A DNA stretch of 23,030 bases from Burkholderiaceae bacterium. Its GTDB lineage: Bacteria > Pseudomonadota > Gammaproteobacteria > Burkholderiales > Burkholderiaceae. Positions 9,701 through 16,617 of the stretch are shown here, in pieces. The DNA lies in the NCBI GenBank assembly GCA_947372155.1, contig CANBSM010000009.1, positions 1 through 23,030 of the forward strand, read 5' to 3'. Under the pieces are notes generated by a model, which did not search any database, was not told the DNA's origin, and was given only the letters and a program-made list of their open reading frames with translations. Both the position numbers and the translations under genes were made by a program. Positions within the stretch are counted from its first letter, which is position 1. Every line of letters begins with the position of its first letter.

Positions 9701-10933
9701 TTGAATAACGCCCCCCATACAGCTGAAATGAAGAAGCAAGAGCGCTTCTTTTTATTTTCATTGGCGGGTATTCAGTTCACCCACATCTTAGATTTCATGA
9801 TCATGATGCCGTTGGGCCCCGATTTCATTCGGGAGCTCAATATTAATACGCATCAGTTTGGTTTATTGCTTTCTTCTTATACTTTTGCTGCCGCTATCGC
9901 AGGCGTATTTGCTACCTATTACATTGATCGATTTGAGCGCAGGCAATTGCTCCTGCGTTTATATGTTTGCTTCATTATTGCAACCATTGCTTGTGGGTTT
10001 GCCCAAAACTATCACATGCTATTTATCGCTCGCGCCTGCGCAGGCGCCTTTGGCGGCATCTTGGGATCATTAGTGCAGACTATTGTTGCTGATTCCATTC
10101 CTTTTGAACGCAGAGGGAAAGCGCTGGGTACAGTCATGGCTGCTTTCTCAGTGTCAACGGTTGCTGGTGTGCCCTTAAGTTTGTTTTTAGCAAACCACAT
10201 TAGCTTTCTAGGTTGGCGTGCCCCCTTCATGTTTATTGGTCTCATCTCCATATTGATTTTATTTATTGGATATCAATACATCCCTAAAATTTCCGGACAT
10301 TTGCACCATGTCCAAGAGGGTAGTCGCTTTAGGCAAATCTATGACATTCTGATTGCCCACAAACATGCGCGCGCTTTTATGTTTATGGGCCTTATTATGA
10401 TCACCGGATTCTCGGTGATTCCCTATATTGCTTTGTATCTCACCTCTAATGTCGGCGTTGAAAATTCCTACATTCCTTTAATTTATCTATGCGGTGGCGT
10501 TGCGACTTTAATGAGTTCAAGGTTGATAGGTCATATGGCTGATAAATATGGCAAGGTTAGAGTGTTTAGAATTCTGGCGATTGTCAGCTTAATTCCTCTG
10601 ATAGTGACAACGAATCTGGTGCCGGTTCCCCTTTGGCTTGTCTTGATTAACTCAACATCATTTTTTATCTTGATTTCAGGGCGTATGATCCCAGCCATGG
10701 CGATTGTGAGTCAGCTTGTGGAGCCAAAGATCCGGGGAACCTTTATGAGCCTAGTGGGCTCAACTCAGATGTTGGCCTCTGGAATTGCATCCGTTTTGGC
10801 GGGCCTGGTCGTCACTATTACGCCGGACGGAAAGATGGAGCATTACAACCTGGTGGGCTATGGGGCAGTGATTTGTGGGTTGCTGACATTCTGGCTGGTA
10901 GGATATATTCATTCTGATACAAAAAAAGATTAA
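9701..10933 (+). CDS. Major facilitator superfamily transporter (drug/metabolite efflux type)
   Basis: A 410-aa inner-membrane protein with about twelve hydrophobic helices in two halves. The MFS signature motif between helices 2 and 3 reads YYIDRFERRQLL, and its second-half counterpart is GHMADKYGKVRVFR. The region ARACAGAFGGILGSLVQTIVAD looks like helices 4-5 of the DHA1/AraJ-like sugar and drug efflux branch. The frame opens at a TTG at 9701 just after a TAG. An ATG at 9728 (MKKQERFFLFSLAGIQ) is an equally plausible start; neither has a strong ribosome-binding site. It is the first gene of a tight operon, with the next start 9 bases after its stop. The substrate is unknown; export of a small organic compound is an inference. 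Confidence 0.9.
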   Translation: MNNAPHTAEMKKQERFFLFSLAGIQFTHILDFMIMMPLGPDFIRELNINTHQFGLLLSSYTFAAAIAGVFATYYIDRFERRQLLLRLYVCFIIATIACGFAQNYHMLFIARACAGAFGGILGSLVQTIVADSIPFERRGKALGTVMAAFSVSTVAGVPLSLFLANHISFLGWRAPFMFIGLISILILFIGYQYIPKISGHLHHVQEGSRFRQIYDILIAHKHARAFMFMGLIMITGFSVIPYIALYLTSNVGVENSYIPLIYLCGGVATLMSSRLIGHMADKYGKVRVFRILAIVSLIPLIVTTNLVPVPLWLVLINSTSFFILISGRMIPAMAIVSQLVEPKIRGTFMSLVGSTQMLASGIASVLAGLVVTITPDGKMEHYNLVGYGAVICGLLTFWLVGYIHSDTKKD

Positions 10934-10942
10934 GGAATCCCC

Positions 10943-11629
10943 GTGATTGAATTTAAAAGACCTGATGGACAGGCATTAAAAGGATATTTGGCTGAACCGA
11001 GTGATAAGTCAAATGCTCCCGGCGTCGTTGTGATTCAGGAGTGGTGGGGCCTTGATGAAGAGGTGAAAGCCGTAGCTGATCGCCTAGCTAAAGCAGGGTA
11101 TCGCGCACTTGTACCTGATTTGTATCGCGGTAAATTAGCTCTTGAAGCTAATGAGGCTGAGCATTTGATGGGCGACCTCAATTTCGGCGACGCCGCCGGG
11201 CAAGATATTCGTGGCGCCGTTCAATATTTGAAATCTACAGGTAGTGCAAAGGTTGCAGTAACTGGTTTTTGTATGGGTGGAGCATTAACTATTCTTGCGG
11301 CATGTAATGTGCCAGAGTTGGATGGTTCTATTGTCTGGTACGGTAATCCACCTTTGGAGTACGTTAATGCTGGAGCCATTACCAAGCCAATGCTCGGACA
11401 TTGGGCCTTGCATGACGAGTTTTTCCCAATTACAGGAGTGGATCAATTAGAGGAAAAACTAAAAGAAGCGGGTGTGAATTATGAATTTCATCGCTACGAT
11501 ACTCAACATGCTTTTGCGAACCCGAAGTCTGAGACGCGTGGCTTACCGCCGCTGAAGTACAACGCTGAAGCGGCCAAACTCGCTTGGGAGCGCACCCTCA
11601 ATTTTTTACAAAAATATATCAATAGCTAG
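10943..11629 (+). CDS. Dienelactone hydrolase family protein
   Basis: Cytoplasmic alpha/beta hydrolase of 228 aa with no signal peptide. The family signatures are all present: QEWWGL with Glu33, which in dienelactone hydrolases gates the nucleophile; nucleophile Cys110 in GFCMGG; Asp158 in HDEFF; and His189 in QHAFANP. Together these give a Cys-Asp-His triad typical of carboxymethylenebutenolidase. Actual substrates in this broad family are often unknown, so dienelactone cleavage is not proven. The GTG start at 10943 is supported by AAGGAA 6 bases upstream. It lies 9 bases after the MFS gene and 5 bases before the DUF4239 gene. Confidence 0.93.
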   Translation: MIEFKRPDGQALKGYLAEPSDKSNAPGVVVIQEWWGLDEEVKAVADRLAKAGYRALVPDLYRGKLALEANEAEHLMGDLNFGDAAGQDIRGAVQYLKSTGSAKVAVTGFCMGGALTILAACNVPELDGSIVWYGNPPLEYVNAGAITKPMLGHWALHDEFFPITGVDQLEEKLKEAGVNYEFHRYDTQHAFANPKSETRGLPPLKYNAEAAKLAWERTLNFLQKYINS

Positions 11630-11634
11630 TATTT

Positions 11635-12444
11635 ATGAATACTCTTTCCAAAGAAAACCTATTCTTTAACTGGATATACAGAAGAAGTAATATCCAAATT
11701 CTGATATTGCTGATTATCTTTTTTGTCACTTTGCTCGATGTGATGCCGCGTGCATTGCAACACATTCCGATTTTTGCTCCTACACAAGACAGTACTCGAT
11801 TGGGTTTGGGCTTATTTGGATCCATCATTACCTTAAGCGGCTTATTGATAGGTTTTTTGCTCAACCAAGCGCAATCCAATTTTCGCGAAGTGCAAACACT
11901 GGTCTCTCAAGAGGCTGGGCGTATTAATAACTTAGATCGCTTGCTAACCCGTTTTGGGGATCCATCTATAGCGCCAATCCGCACTGAATTATTTGAGTAT
12001 ATGAATTCCATCGTGAAGGATGAATGGGCTCTATTGCAGAAAGGCGAAGGCAGCGAAAAGACGCATATGCTATGGCGAGGAATTTCACGAAAGCTAATGT
12101 CTATCGAGCCCAAAACCAATCGCCAGACAGCGATGTACACAGACATTATCAAGAAATCAGAAGAAGTCGCCGAGAGTAGGGAGGCGCGGATTGAGCGTTC
12201 CAGCATTCGTTTGCCCGGATTATTCTGGATCGTTATTTTGATATGCATGTTTGCTTTGATGGGCATCAATACACTTTTCTTACCCTCAGACTCATTCTTT
12301 TTGGGTTTGAAGATTCTGCCGATTACGATGGGGGCGTTGATCTCTTTATTGGTGATCACCGATCAGCCATTTAAGGGTCAAAATGCTGTTCAGCCTGATG
12401 CCTTCTATAAAATTATCGAATCTATTAAAACTCGTAAAGAGTAA
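11635..12444 (+). CDS. DUF4239 (bestrophin-like) membrane protein
   Basis: A 269-aa membrane protein of unknown biochemical role. Hydrophobic segments at about 20-38, 56-76, 194-215 and 220-242 frame a soluble helical middle (77-190). Features that match DUF4239 are GSIITLSGLLIGFLLNQA in the second helix, the following helix with EAGRINNLDRLL, and the C-terminal DQPFKGQNAVQPDAFYKII motif. The domain is distantly bestrophin-like, so an anion-channel role has been suggested for the fold, but nothing here proves it. The ATG is 5 bases after the hydrolase stop, so it is co-transcribed. The ribosome-binding site would lie inside the hydrolase coding end. Confidence 0.85.
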   Translation: MNTLSKENLFFNWIYRRSNIQILILLIIFFVTLLDVMPRALQHIPIFAPTQDSTRLGLGLFGSIITLSGLLIGFLLNQAQSNFREVQTLVSQEAGRINNLDRLLTRFGDPSIAPIRTELFEYMNSIVKDEWALLQKGEGSEKTHMLWRGISRKLMSIEPKTNRQTAMYTDIIKKSEEVAESREARIERSSIRLPGLFWIVILICMFALMGINTLFLPSDSFFLGLKILPITMGALISLLVITDQPFKGQNAVQPDAFYKIIESIKTRKE

Positions 12445-12461
12445 TTGCCCCCTTTATTGCC

Positions 12462-12962
12462 ATGCACTTATTTGCTGAAAATCTTGCCGTAGAAATTTCC
12501 TCCTATTACCGCAACCTAGCTTTGGGTCATGGCGTTATTCCAAAGGTGTTTACATTGGTCAATGGCGAGGGTGATCAATACCTTTTCTTTGTTGATGACC
12601 TTCCTATAGAGGGTGAAGATGAGCAGAGCCGGTTTCTTGCTTATATCGTGCAAGCGCATGAGGCAGTTTGCTATGCCCGCGGCACTTTGGTCATTGTAGA
12701 AAAGAATCAACAGTTCATTGAGTTTGCGGTAATTGATCGAGATGATGCGGATGCGATTGTTTGCTCGGCTGAGCTCACAAGGGATATGGATGATAAGCCG
12801 ATATCCCTGAGTGAGTTTGATAAGACTTTGGTGAAGAAGGGCTCTATTATCTTTGGCGGCCTCTTTGAGCCTATTCAGATTTCAGAAGACAAAATTGAAG
12901 ATTTTGAAAGTCTCTGGCTAGAAATGAAAGCTAAGATCTTGCACCGCTCAATGGGGCTTTAA
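12462..12962 (+). CDS. Uncharacterised 166-aa cytoplasmic protein
   Basis: I do not recognise the family. The protein is acidic and soluble, without a signal peptide or membrane segment. It has alternating strands and helices: FTLVNGEGDQYLFFVDDL, ARGTLVIVEKNQQFIEFAVIDRDDADAI and KKGSIIFGGLFEPI look like beta strands of a compact alpha/beta domain. The sequence gives no catalytic signature. It begins 17 bases after the DUF4239 gene and is the last gene of that operon. Its 3' end overlaps the convergent permease by 15 bases. Codon use looks like its neighbours, so it is probably real. Confidence 0.78.
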   Translation: MHLFAENLAVEISSYYRNLALGHGVIPKVFTLVNGEGDQYLFFVDDLPIEGEDEQSRFLAYIVQAHEAVCYARGTLVIVEKNQQFIEFAVIDRDDADAIVCSAELTRDMDDKPISLSEFDKTLVKKGSIIFGGLFEPIQISEDKIEDFESLWLEMKAKILHRSMGL

Positions 12963-14270
12963 TTTCTTTCTCAGAAATTTACGAGAAGTTGCTTCAATCG
13001 CAAAAGATCCGACCAAAGCGACTGCTAGAGCAATTGCACTATTTGGCGCACTCTCAATCACATTGATAAATAAGGTAGTAAACAAGCTCAGGTTGATGAC
13101 GATTGCAGCCCACAGCGGCCATAACTTTGCACCAGTTTGCTTTCGTACTCGAATGTGTCCATAAGTAATAGCGGCGTACACCAATAAAAAGGCGAGACTG
13201 GCCATTTTGCCAACTACATCCAGCGGAAATGCCAATACCAAAGCAATAACCAGGAATGCTGAGATAGTTAGTGCGCGTAACTGCGTTTTTAATACGGATT
13301 CACTTAAAGCCTTGGAGACTGAACTTTTTCTTGCCATATCAGCTGCAATATTCGATGCAGCAAAGATGGTGGCATTCAGTGCGGCGGCACAAGCCAGGAG
13401 GGCAGACGCACCAATCACGATAAAGCCCACTTGCCCAGATACGATTTGGGCTGCATCTGCCAATACGTGACCGTTGTACTGCGCCATTTGAGCAGGAGTA
13501 AGTAGGAGTATTGCTGCAGTGCTGACTAATACATAAGCAATCGTTACCAAAATGAGTGCGGAGAACATGGCCAGTGGCAGCTCTTTTTGGGGTTCTTGCA
13601 TGGCATTAGATGAGTTGGTGACTACCCCAAAGCCTTGGTAGTTGATGTACAAGATGCCGGTGGCAATTGCAATGCCATTAAGAGACCAGCTAGAAGATTG
13701 AAATGCACCAACATTGGCTACATGAATACCTTTGGCGGAAAACAGTAGCAGTGCCAACGTGACAAAGCCAATCGCAATCATTTCTGCTTTACCAACTATA
13801 TTGGCGCCTAATATGTTAATACCAGTACAAAGAATCACGATGACTGCGCCCACTATTTTTACTTCTAGCGGATCTAAGTTTCCGCCAAGCAGAGTATTGG
13901 CATATTCAGAGAAACCGGCGGCATAGAGTGCAGCGGCGATGAGATAGGCAATGTATTGAAATATATTGAGGCCTCCAGAAATAACTCCAGGACCAAAACT
14001 CATCACTGTGAATGTTGCAGCTCCACCGCTACTGGGAAAAGTAGCGCCTAATTTGGCGTAGGAGTAGACCGAGAAAGAAGCGGCAATGGCCCCGAGTAAA
14101 AAGGCTAGGGGTATGTGAGAGCCTGCATGAGCGCTTGCGGTTCCTAAGAGAGAAAATAATCCGGCACCCATCATGCCGCCAATGCCAAGAGCAGTAGCTG
14201 AAAAAAGGCTTATCCCTTGAGTTTTCTTGCTCGGGTTTTTGAGTAGCGTAGGATTTAATGGGTTGGTCAA
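12948..14270 (-). CDS. APC-family amino acid permease
   Basis: Inner-membrane secondary transporter of the amino acid-polyamine-organocation superfamily, 440 aa with about twelve hydrophobic helices. The first helix carries the substrate-backbone-binding turn GIGGMMGAGLFSLLG. Helix 6 reads GILYINYQGFGVVTNSSNAM, followed by the family element MQEPQKELPLAM. The substrate cannot be read from the sequence; amino acid uptake is the default for the family. The start is a TTG at 14270. The next in-frame ATG would delete the first helix, and no ATG or GTG lies just upstream. A 17-base dyad sits 13 bases before this start. The gene converges on the 166-aa gene, overlapping by 15 bases. Confidence 0.9.
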   Translation of the reverse strand: MTNPLNPTLLKNPSKKTQGISLFSATALGIGGMMGAGLFSLLGTASAHAGSHIPLAFLLGAIAASFSVYSYAKLGATFPSSGGAATFTVMSFGPGVISGGLNIFQYIAYLIAAALYAAGFSEYANTLLGGNLDPLEVKIVGAVIVILCTGINILGANIVGKAEMIAIGFVTLALLLFSAKGIHVANVGAFQSSSWSLNGIAIATGILYINYQGFGVVTNSSNAMQEPQKELPLAMFSALILVTIAYVLVSTAAILLLTPAQMAQYNGHVLADAAQIVSGQVGFIVIGASALLACAAALNATIFAASNIAADMARKSSVSKALSESVLKTQLRALTISAFLVIALVLAFPLDVVGKMASLAFLLVYAAITYGHIRVRKQTGAKLWPLWAAIVINLSLFTTLFINVIESAPNSAIALAVALVGSFAIEATSRKFLRKKLKPH

Positions 14271-14282
14271 GGTGCGTTCAGA

Positions 14283-14299
14283 GATTATTGCTAATAATC
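14283..14299. promoter_or_regulatory. 17-base inverted repeat upstream of the permease
   Basis: GATTATT, then GCT, then AATAATC form a perfect dyad in the 120-base intergenic region between the divergent permease gene and amidohydrolase remnant. Its position, just before the permease start, fits an operator for a dimeric regulator. It is short and AT-rich, so chance is possible. Confidence 0.35.
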
Positions 14300-14390
14300 C
14301 TATATTAATGCTATTTAGGGTTATGGAGGGCTATATAAGCGCTCGGTAAATGGCATAATTTTTGAACAATCACCATCAAAAGGTATTCCT

Positions 14391-14937
14391 GTGAAAATAA
14401 TCAGCCGCACCTTCATTTCTAAATCCATCTCTACATTGGTGATGTGCTCTGCACCACTATTCGCTACTGCGGAAGTTGTGGTCTTGAAGGCTGCAAATAT
14501 CATCACTATGGATGAAAAAAATCCACGTGCACAAGCAATTGCTTTCGATACTGATACCAAGAAAATTACTGCGGTTGGCTCACTCAAAGACGTTCAAGCC
14601 TCAGCACCAAGCGCCACTGTTAAAGACCTAGGTACAACAGTATTAATGCCTGGTTTTATTGATCCGCATAATCACCCCTTCCTATCCGGAATTACAACTC
14701 AGGCACCAGCGTATTGGATCGCTTGAGGTTGGCAAGTATGCTGACTTGGTAGAGCTCTCGGCAGACATTACTGCAGTGAACCCCAACGAGATTTTGGAGG
14801 AGGTAAAAGTCCAGGGCACTTGGCTTGGTGGTAAGAGGATTGACACCGCTAAATTCTTGGATCAAATCAATGCGATTGATACTAGCCAACACCAGGGCAT
14901 GGGTGCATCAGCTCTAAAAAATGCTCACAGTCATTAA
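14391..14937 (+). pseudogene. Exported amidohydrolase (YtcJ-like) reduced to its two ends by an internal deletion
   Basis: The first part (GTG at 14391, RBS-like AAAAGG upstream) encodes a signal peptide of about 27 residues ending in LFATA. The start of a metal-dependent amidohydrolase follows: AANIITMDEKNPRAQAIAF, then MPGFIDPHNHPF with the metal-binding His-x-His at 93-95. It stops at TGA after 111 residues. The +1 frame then resumes with the typical C-terminus of the same family, IGSLEVGKYADLVELSAD and WLGGKRI, ending at 14937. A whole protein would be several hundred residues longer, so the catalytic barrel is missing and the join is out of frame near 14712-14725. No function is expected. 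A terminator follows. Confidence 0.88.
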
Positions 14938-14960
14938 TGACTTCAAACTGTAATAAAGAG

Positions 14961-14979
14961 CCGCCCTCGGGCGGTTTTT
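14961..14979 (+). terminator. Rho-independent terminator after the amidohydrolase remnant
   Basis: A GC-only stem CCGCCC / GGGCGG with a tight TC turn is followed by TTTTTCTTTTT. It lies 23 bases after the end of the amidohydrolase remnant and directly before the Pho box, so it insulates the phosphatase island from upstream transcription. Confidence 0.85.
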
Positions 14980-14985
14980 CTTTTT

Positions 14986-15003
14986 CCGTCATTGTCTTGT
15001 CAC
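14986..15003 (+). promoter_or_regulatory. PhoB-binding Pho box
   Basis: CCGTCAT-TGTC-TTGTCAC matches the two 7-base half-sites of the Pho box (CTGTCAT, 4-base spacer, CTGTCAC) at 12 of 14 positions with the exact 11-base period. It lies 55 bases before the GTG start of the phosphoesterase-like lipoprotein, right after a terminator, where a promoter is expected. A -10 element at the proper distance is only weakly visible (around 15014-15020). The reading as a phosphate-starvation promoter rests on this match plus the phosphatase genes downstream. Confidence 0.68.
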
Positions 15004-15057
15004 ATAAAAAGAGGAAATTAAACAAAATTTTCTAACTCTCTTTAAAGGAATAGTTTT

Positions 15058-16383
15058 GTGAGACAAATTCAATTAATGCTTGCAGCGCTGACTGCAACTG
15101 GTTTATTGGCTGCTTGTAGTGGTGGCGGAGATTCAACGGCAAGTTCCAGTACTCCTCCAGCAGCTAGCAGCACTGCACCGTTTACTATGGCTTTAATTGG
15201 TGACGTTCCTTATGGCGGCACCCCAACAGATACTGCGGAGTTTGTAAAAAACCCTTCCTTTATTGCCGCAATCAACGCTGATAAAGATGTTTCTATGGTT
15301 TTCCATACCGGGGATATACACTCTGGAAAACAGTACTGCACACCTGAATACAACACATCTATTTTTAATCAGTGGCTTGCATTTGCAGCGCCATTGATCT
15401 ACGCCGTAGGTGATAACGAGTGGATTGACTGCCAAAAAGCTAAGCAGGGCGGTGGCACTTCTAATAGCTTTGGTGGTGGTGACCCACTTCTCAACTTAGA
15501 GCTCGTTCGTTCAATATTCTTCGCGCAGCCTGGTAAATCATTAGGCAAGTCTCCAATAAGCGTTCATACACAAGCTACAGAATTTAATCCAAGCTTCCCA
15601 GCCGACCAGGCTTATGTAGAAAATGTTTGGTTTGAAAAATCAAGCGTTTTATTCGCCACAATAAACTTGCCGGGCGGCTCAAATAATGGCGCAAGCTATC
15701 TCTCTACAGGAGTTGCAGGGTTAAGCGCGCTTTCAATTTCAGATCTCAGTCGGCAGCAGGAAATTGCTAATCGTACTGGGGCAGCATTCCGCTGGATGGA
15801 TAACGCATTTTCTAAAGCCAAGGCTAACGGTGATAGCGCAATAGTCATCATGGTTCAGGGTGATATGTGGGACTTAGACAGCAACACAATGTCAGCCAAA
15901 ACACTCACTGAATGGAAGCAATATATTGATAAGCTTGCGACACTCACTAAAGATTTCGGTAAACCGGTGTTACTCATCAACGGCGACTCTCATTTCTATC
16001 GCTCCGATAATCCATTGGTCTTAGGCGCTGATTGCAAAGTTGAAGTGCCATCAACTCCGATCGGTAAATTCTCAGCAGCTTCAGAAACTTGCCTATCAAG
16101 TGTTTCGGCTGGCGCCTTAAAGCCAATCATTCCAGATGGTGTTACTTATGCTGATCCGTACAAGATTGTCCAAGATAAAACCAATTCGAGCTATTTGCCA
16201 AGCTATAGCGTTCCCAATTTCCATCGTTTGGTTGTGCACGGAAATGCTATTCCTGCTGGGACAGATTTGGAATACATTAAGTTAACCATTGACCCCACTA
16301 AGACTGGCACTACAGCAACAGAAAAAGATGGTGTTGGTTCATTTGGTCCTTTTAGCTGGACTCGAGTACAGCCTAAGCTGTAA
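15058..16383 (+). CDS. Lipoprotein with metallophosphoesterase-like motifs
   Basis: A 441-aa exported protein. The N-terminus is a lipoprotein signal with lipobox LAAC (Cys20) and a flexible Ser/Gly/Thr/Pro linker to about residue 40. The domain shows the ordered motifs of calcineurin-like phosphoesterases in altered form: ALIGDVPYG (Asp49), FHTGDIHSGKQYC (Asp86, His88), YAVGDNEWIDC in place of GNHE, MVQGDMWD, and LLINGDSHFYRSDNP with a late His. It is therefore probably a surface or periplasmic phosphomonoesterase or phosphodiesterase, though substrate and activity are inferred. The GTG start at 15058 has AAAGGAAT 8 bases upstream. A Pho box precedes it and its own terminator follows, so it is a single-gene transcript beside the two alkaline phosphatases. 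Confidence 0.87.
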   Translation: MRQIQLMLAALTATGLLAACSGGGDSTASSSTPPAASSTAPFTMALIGDVPYGGTPTDTAEFVKNPSFIAAINADKDVSMVFHTGDIHSGKQYCTPEYNTSIFNQWLAFAAPLIYAVGDNEWIDCQKAKQGGGTSNSFGGGDPLLNLELVRSIFFAQPGKSLGKSPISVHTQATEFNPSFPADQAYVENVWFEKSSVLFATINLPGGSNNGASYLSTGVAGLSALSISDLSRQQEIANRTGAAFRWMDNAFSKAKANGDSAIVIMVQGDMWDLDSNTMSAKTLTEWKQYIDKLATLTKDFGKPVLLINGDSHFYRSDNPLVLGADCKVEVPSTPIGKFSAASETCLSSVSAGALKPIIPDGVTYADPYKIVQDKTNSSYLPSYSVPNFHRLVVHGNAIPAGTDLEYIKLTIDPTKTGTTATEKDGVGSFGPFSWTRVQPKL

Positions 16384-16400
16384 TCAGTAAGCGCACTTTA

Positions 16401-16429
16401 AAAGCCCCACTAGTTGGGGCTTTTTTATT
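16401..16429 (+). terminator. Rho-independent terminator after the phosphoesterase-like gene
   Basis: AAAGCCCC at 16401-16408 pairs with GGGGCTTT at 16416-16423 across a 7-base loop, followed by a T-rich run. It begins 17 bases after the stop and separates this gene from the phosphatase pair. Confidence 0.9.
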
Positions 16430-16471
16430 TAGATCAGCGCATCCAAGATTTGATAGTTTTGCATGCACCAA

Positions 16472-16488
16472 ATTGATTCAATATCAAT
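16472..16488. promoter_or_regulatory. Dyad in the alkaline phosphatase upstream region
   Basis: ATTGAT, TCAAT, ATCAAT form a 6+6 inverted repeat in the very AT-rich 190-base region before the first alkaline phosphatase gene. It could be an operator or part of a curved upstream element. No regulator is suggested by the sequence. Confidence 0.25.
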
Positions 16489-16530
16489 AGGTAAATATTT
16501 TTCAAAAAATAATTTTTATATCAAAAGAAA

Positions 16531-16548
16531 AATTCATCAATCGGACAT
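16531..16548 (+). promoter_or_regulatory. Degenerate Pho box candidate before the alkaline phosphatase operon
   Basis: AATTCAT-CAAT-CGGACAT has the 7-4-7 spacing and matches the Pho half-site at 4 and 5 of 7 positions, including both CAT ends. It lies about 70 bases before the first phosphatase start. The match is much weaker than the one at 14986 and would not be called without the gene context. Confidence 0.35.
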
Positions 16549-16617
16549 ATTGGTAGATAAAAATGATTCAAATCTTATGAGTAGTTATAGACCGAACGTT
16601 CATGTAAAGGATTGAAA

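Noticed and set aside
12961..12979. AATTTCT/AGAAATT hairpin at the permease 3' end
   Set aside because: It lies within the coding end of the permease, is very AT-rich and has no T-run, so it is not a convincing terminator.
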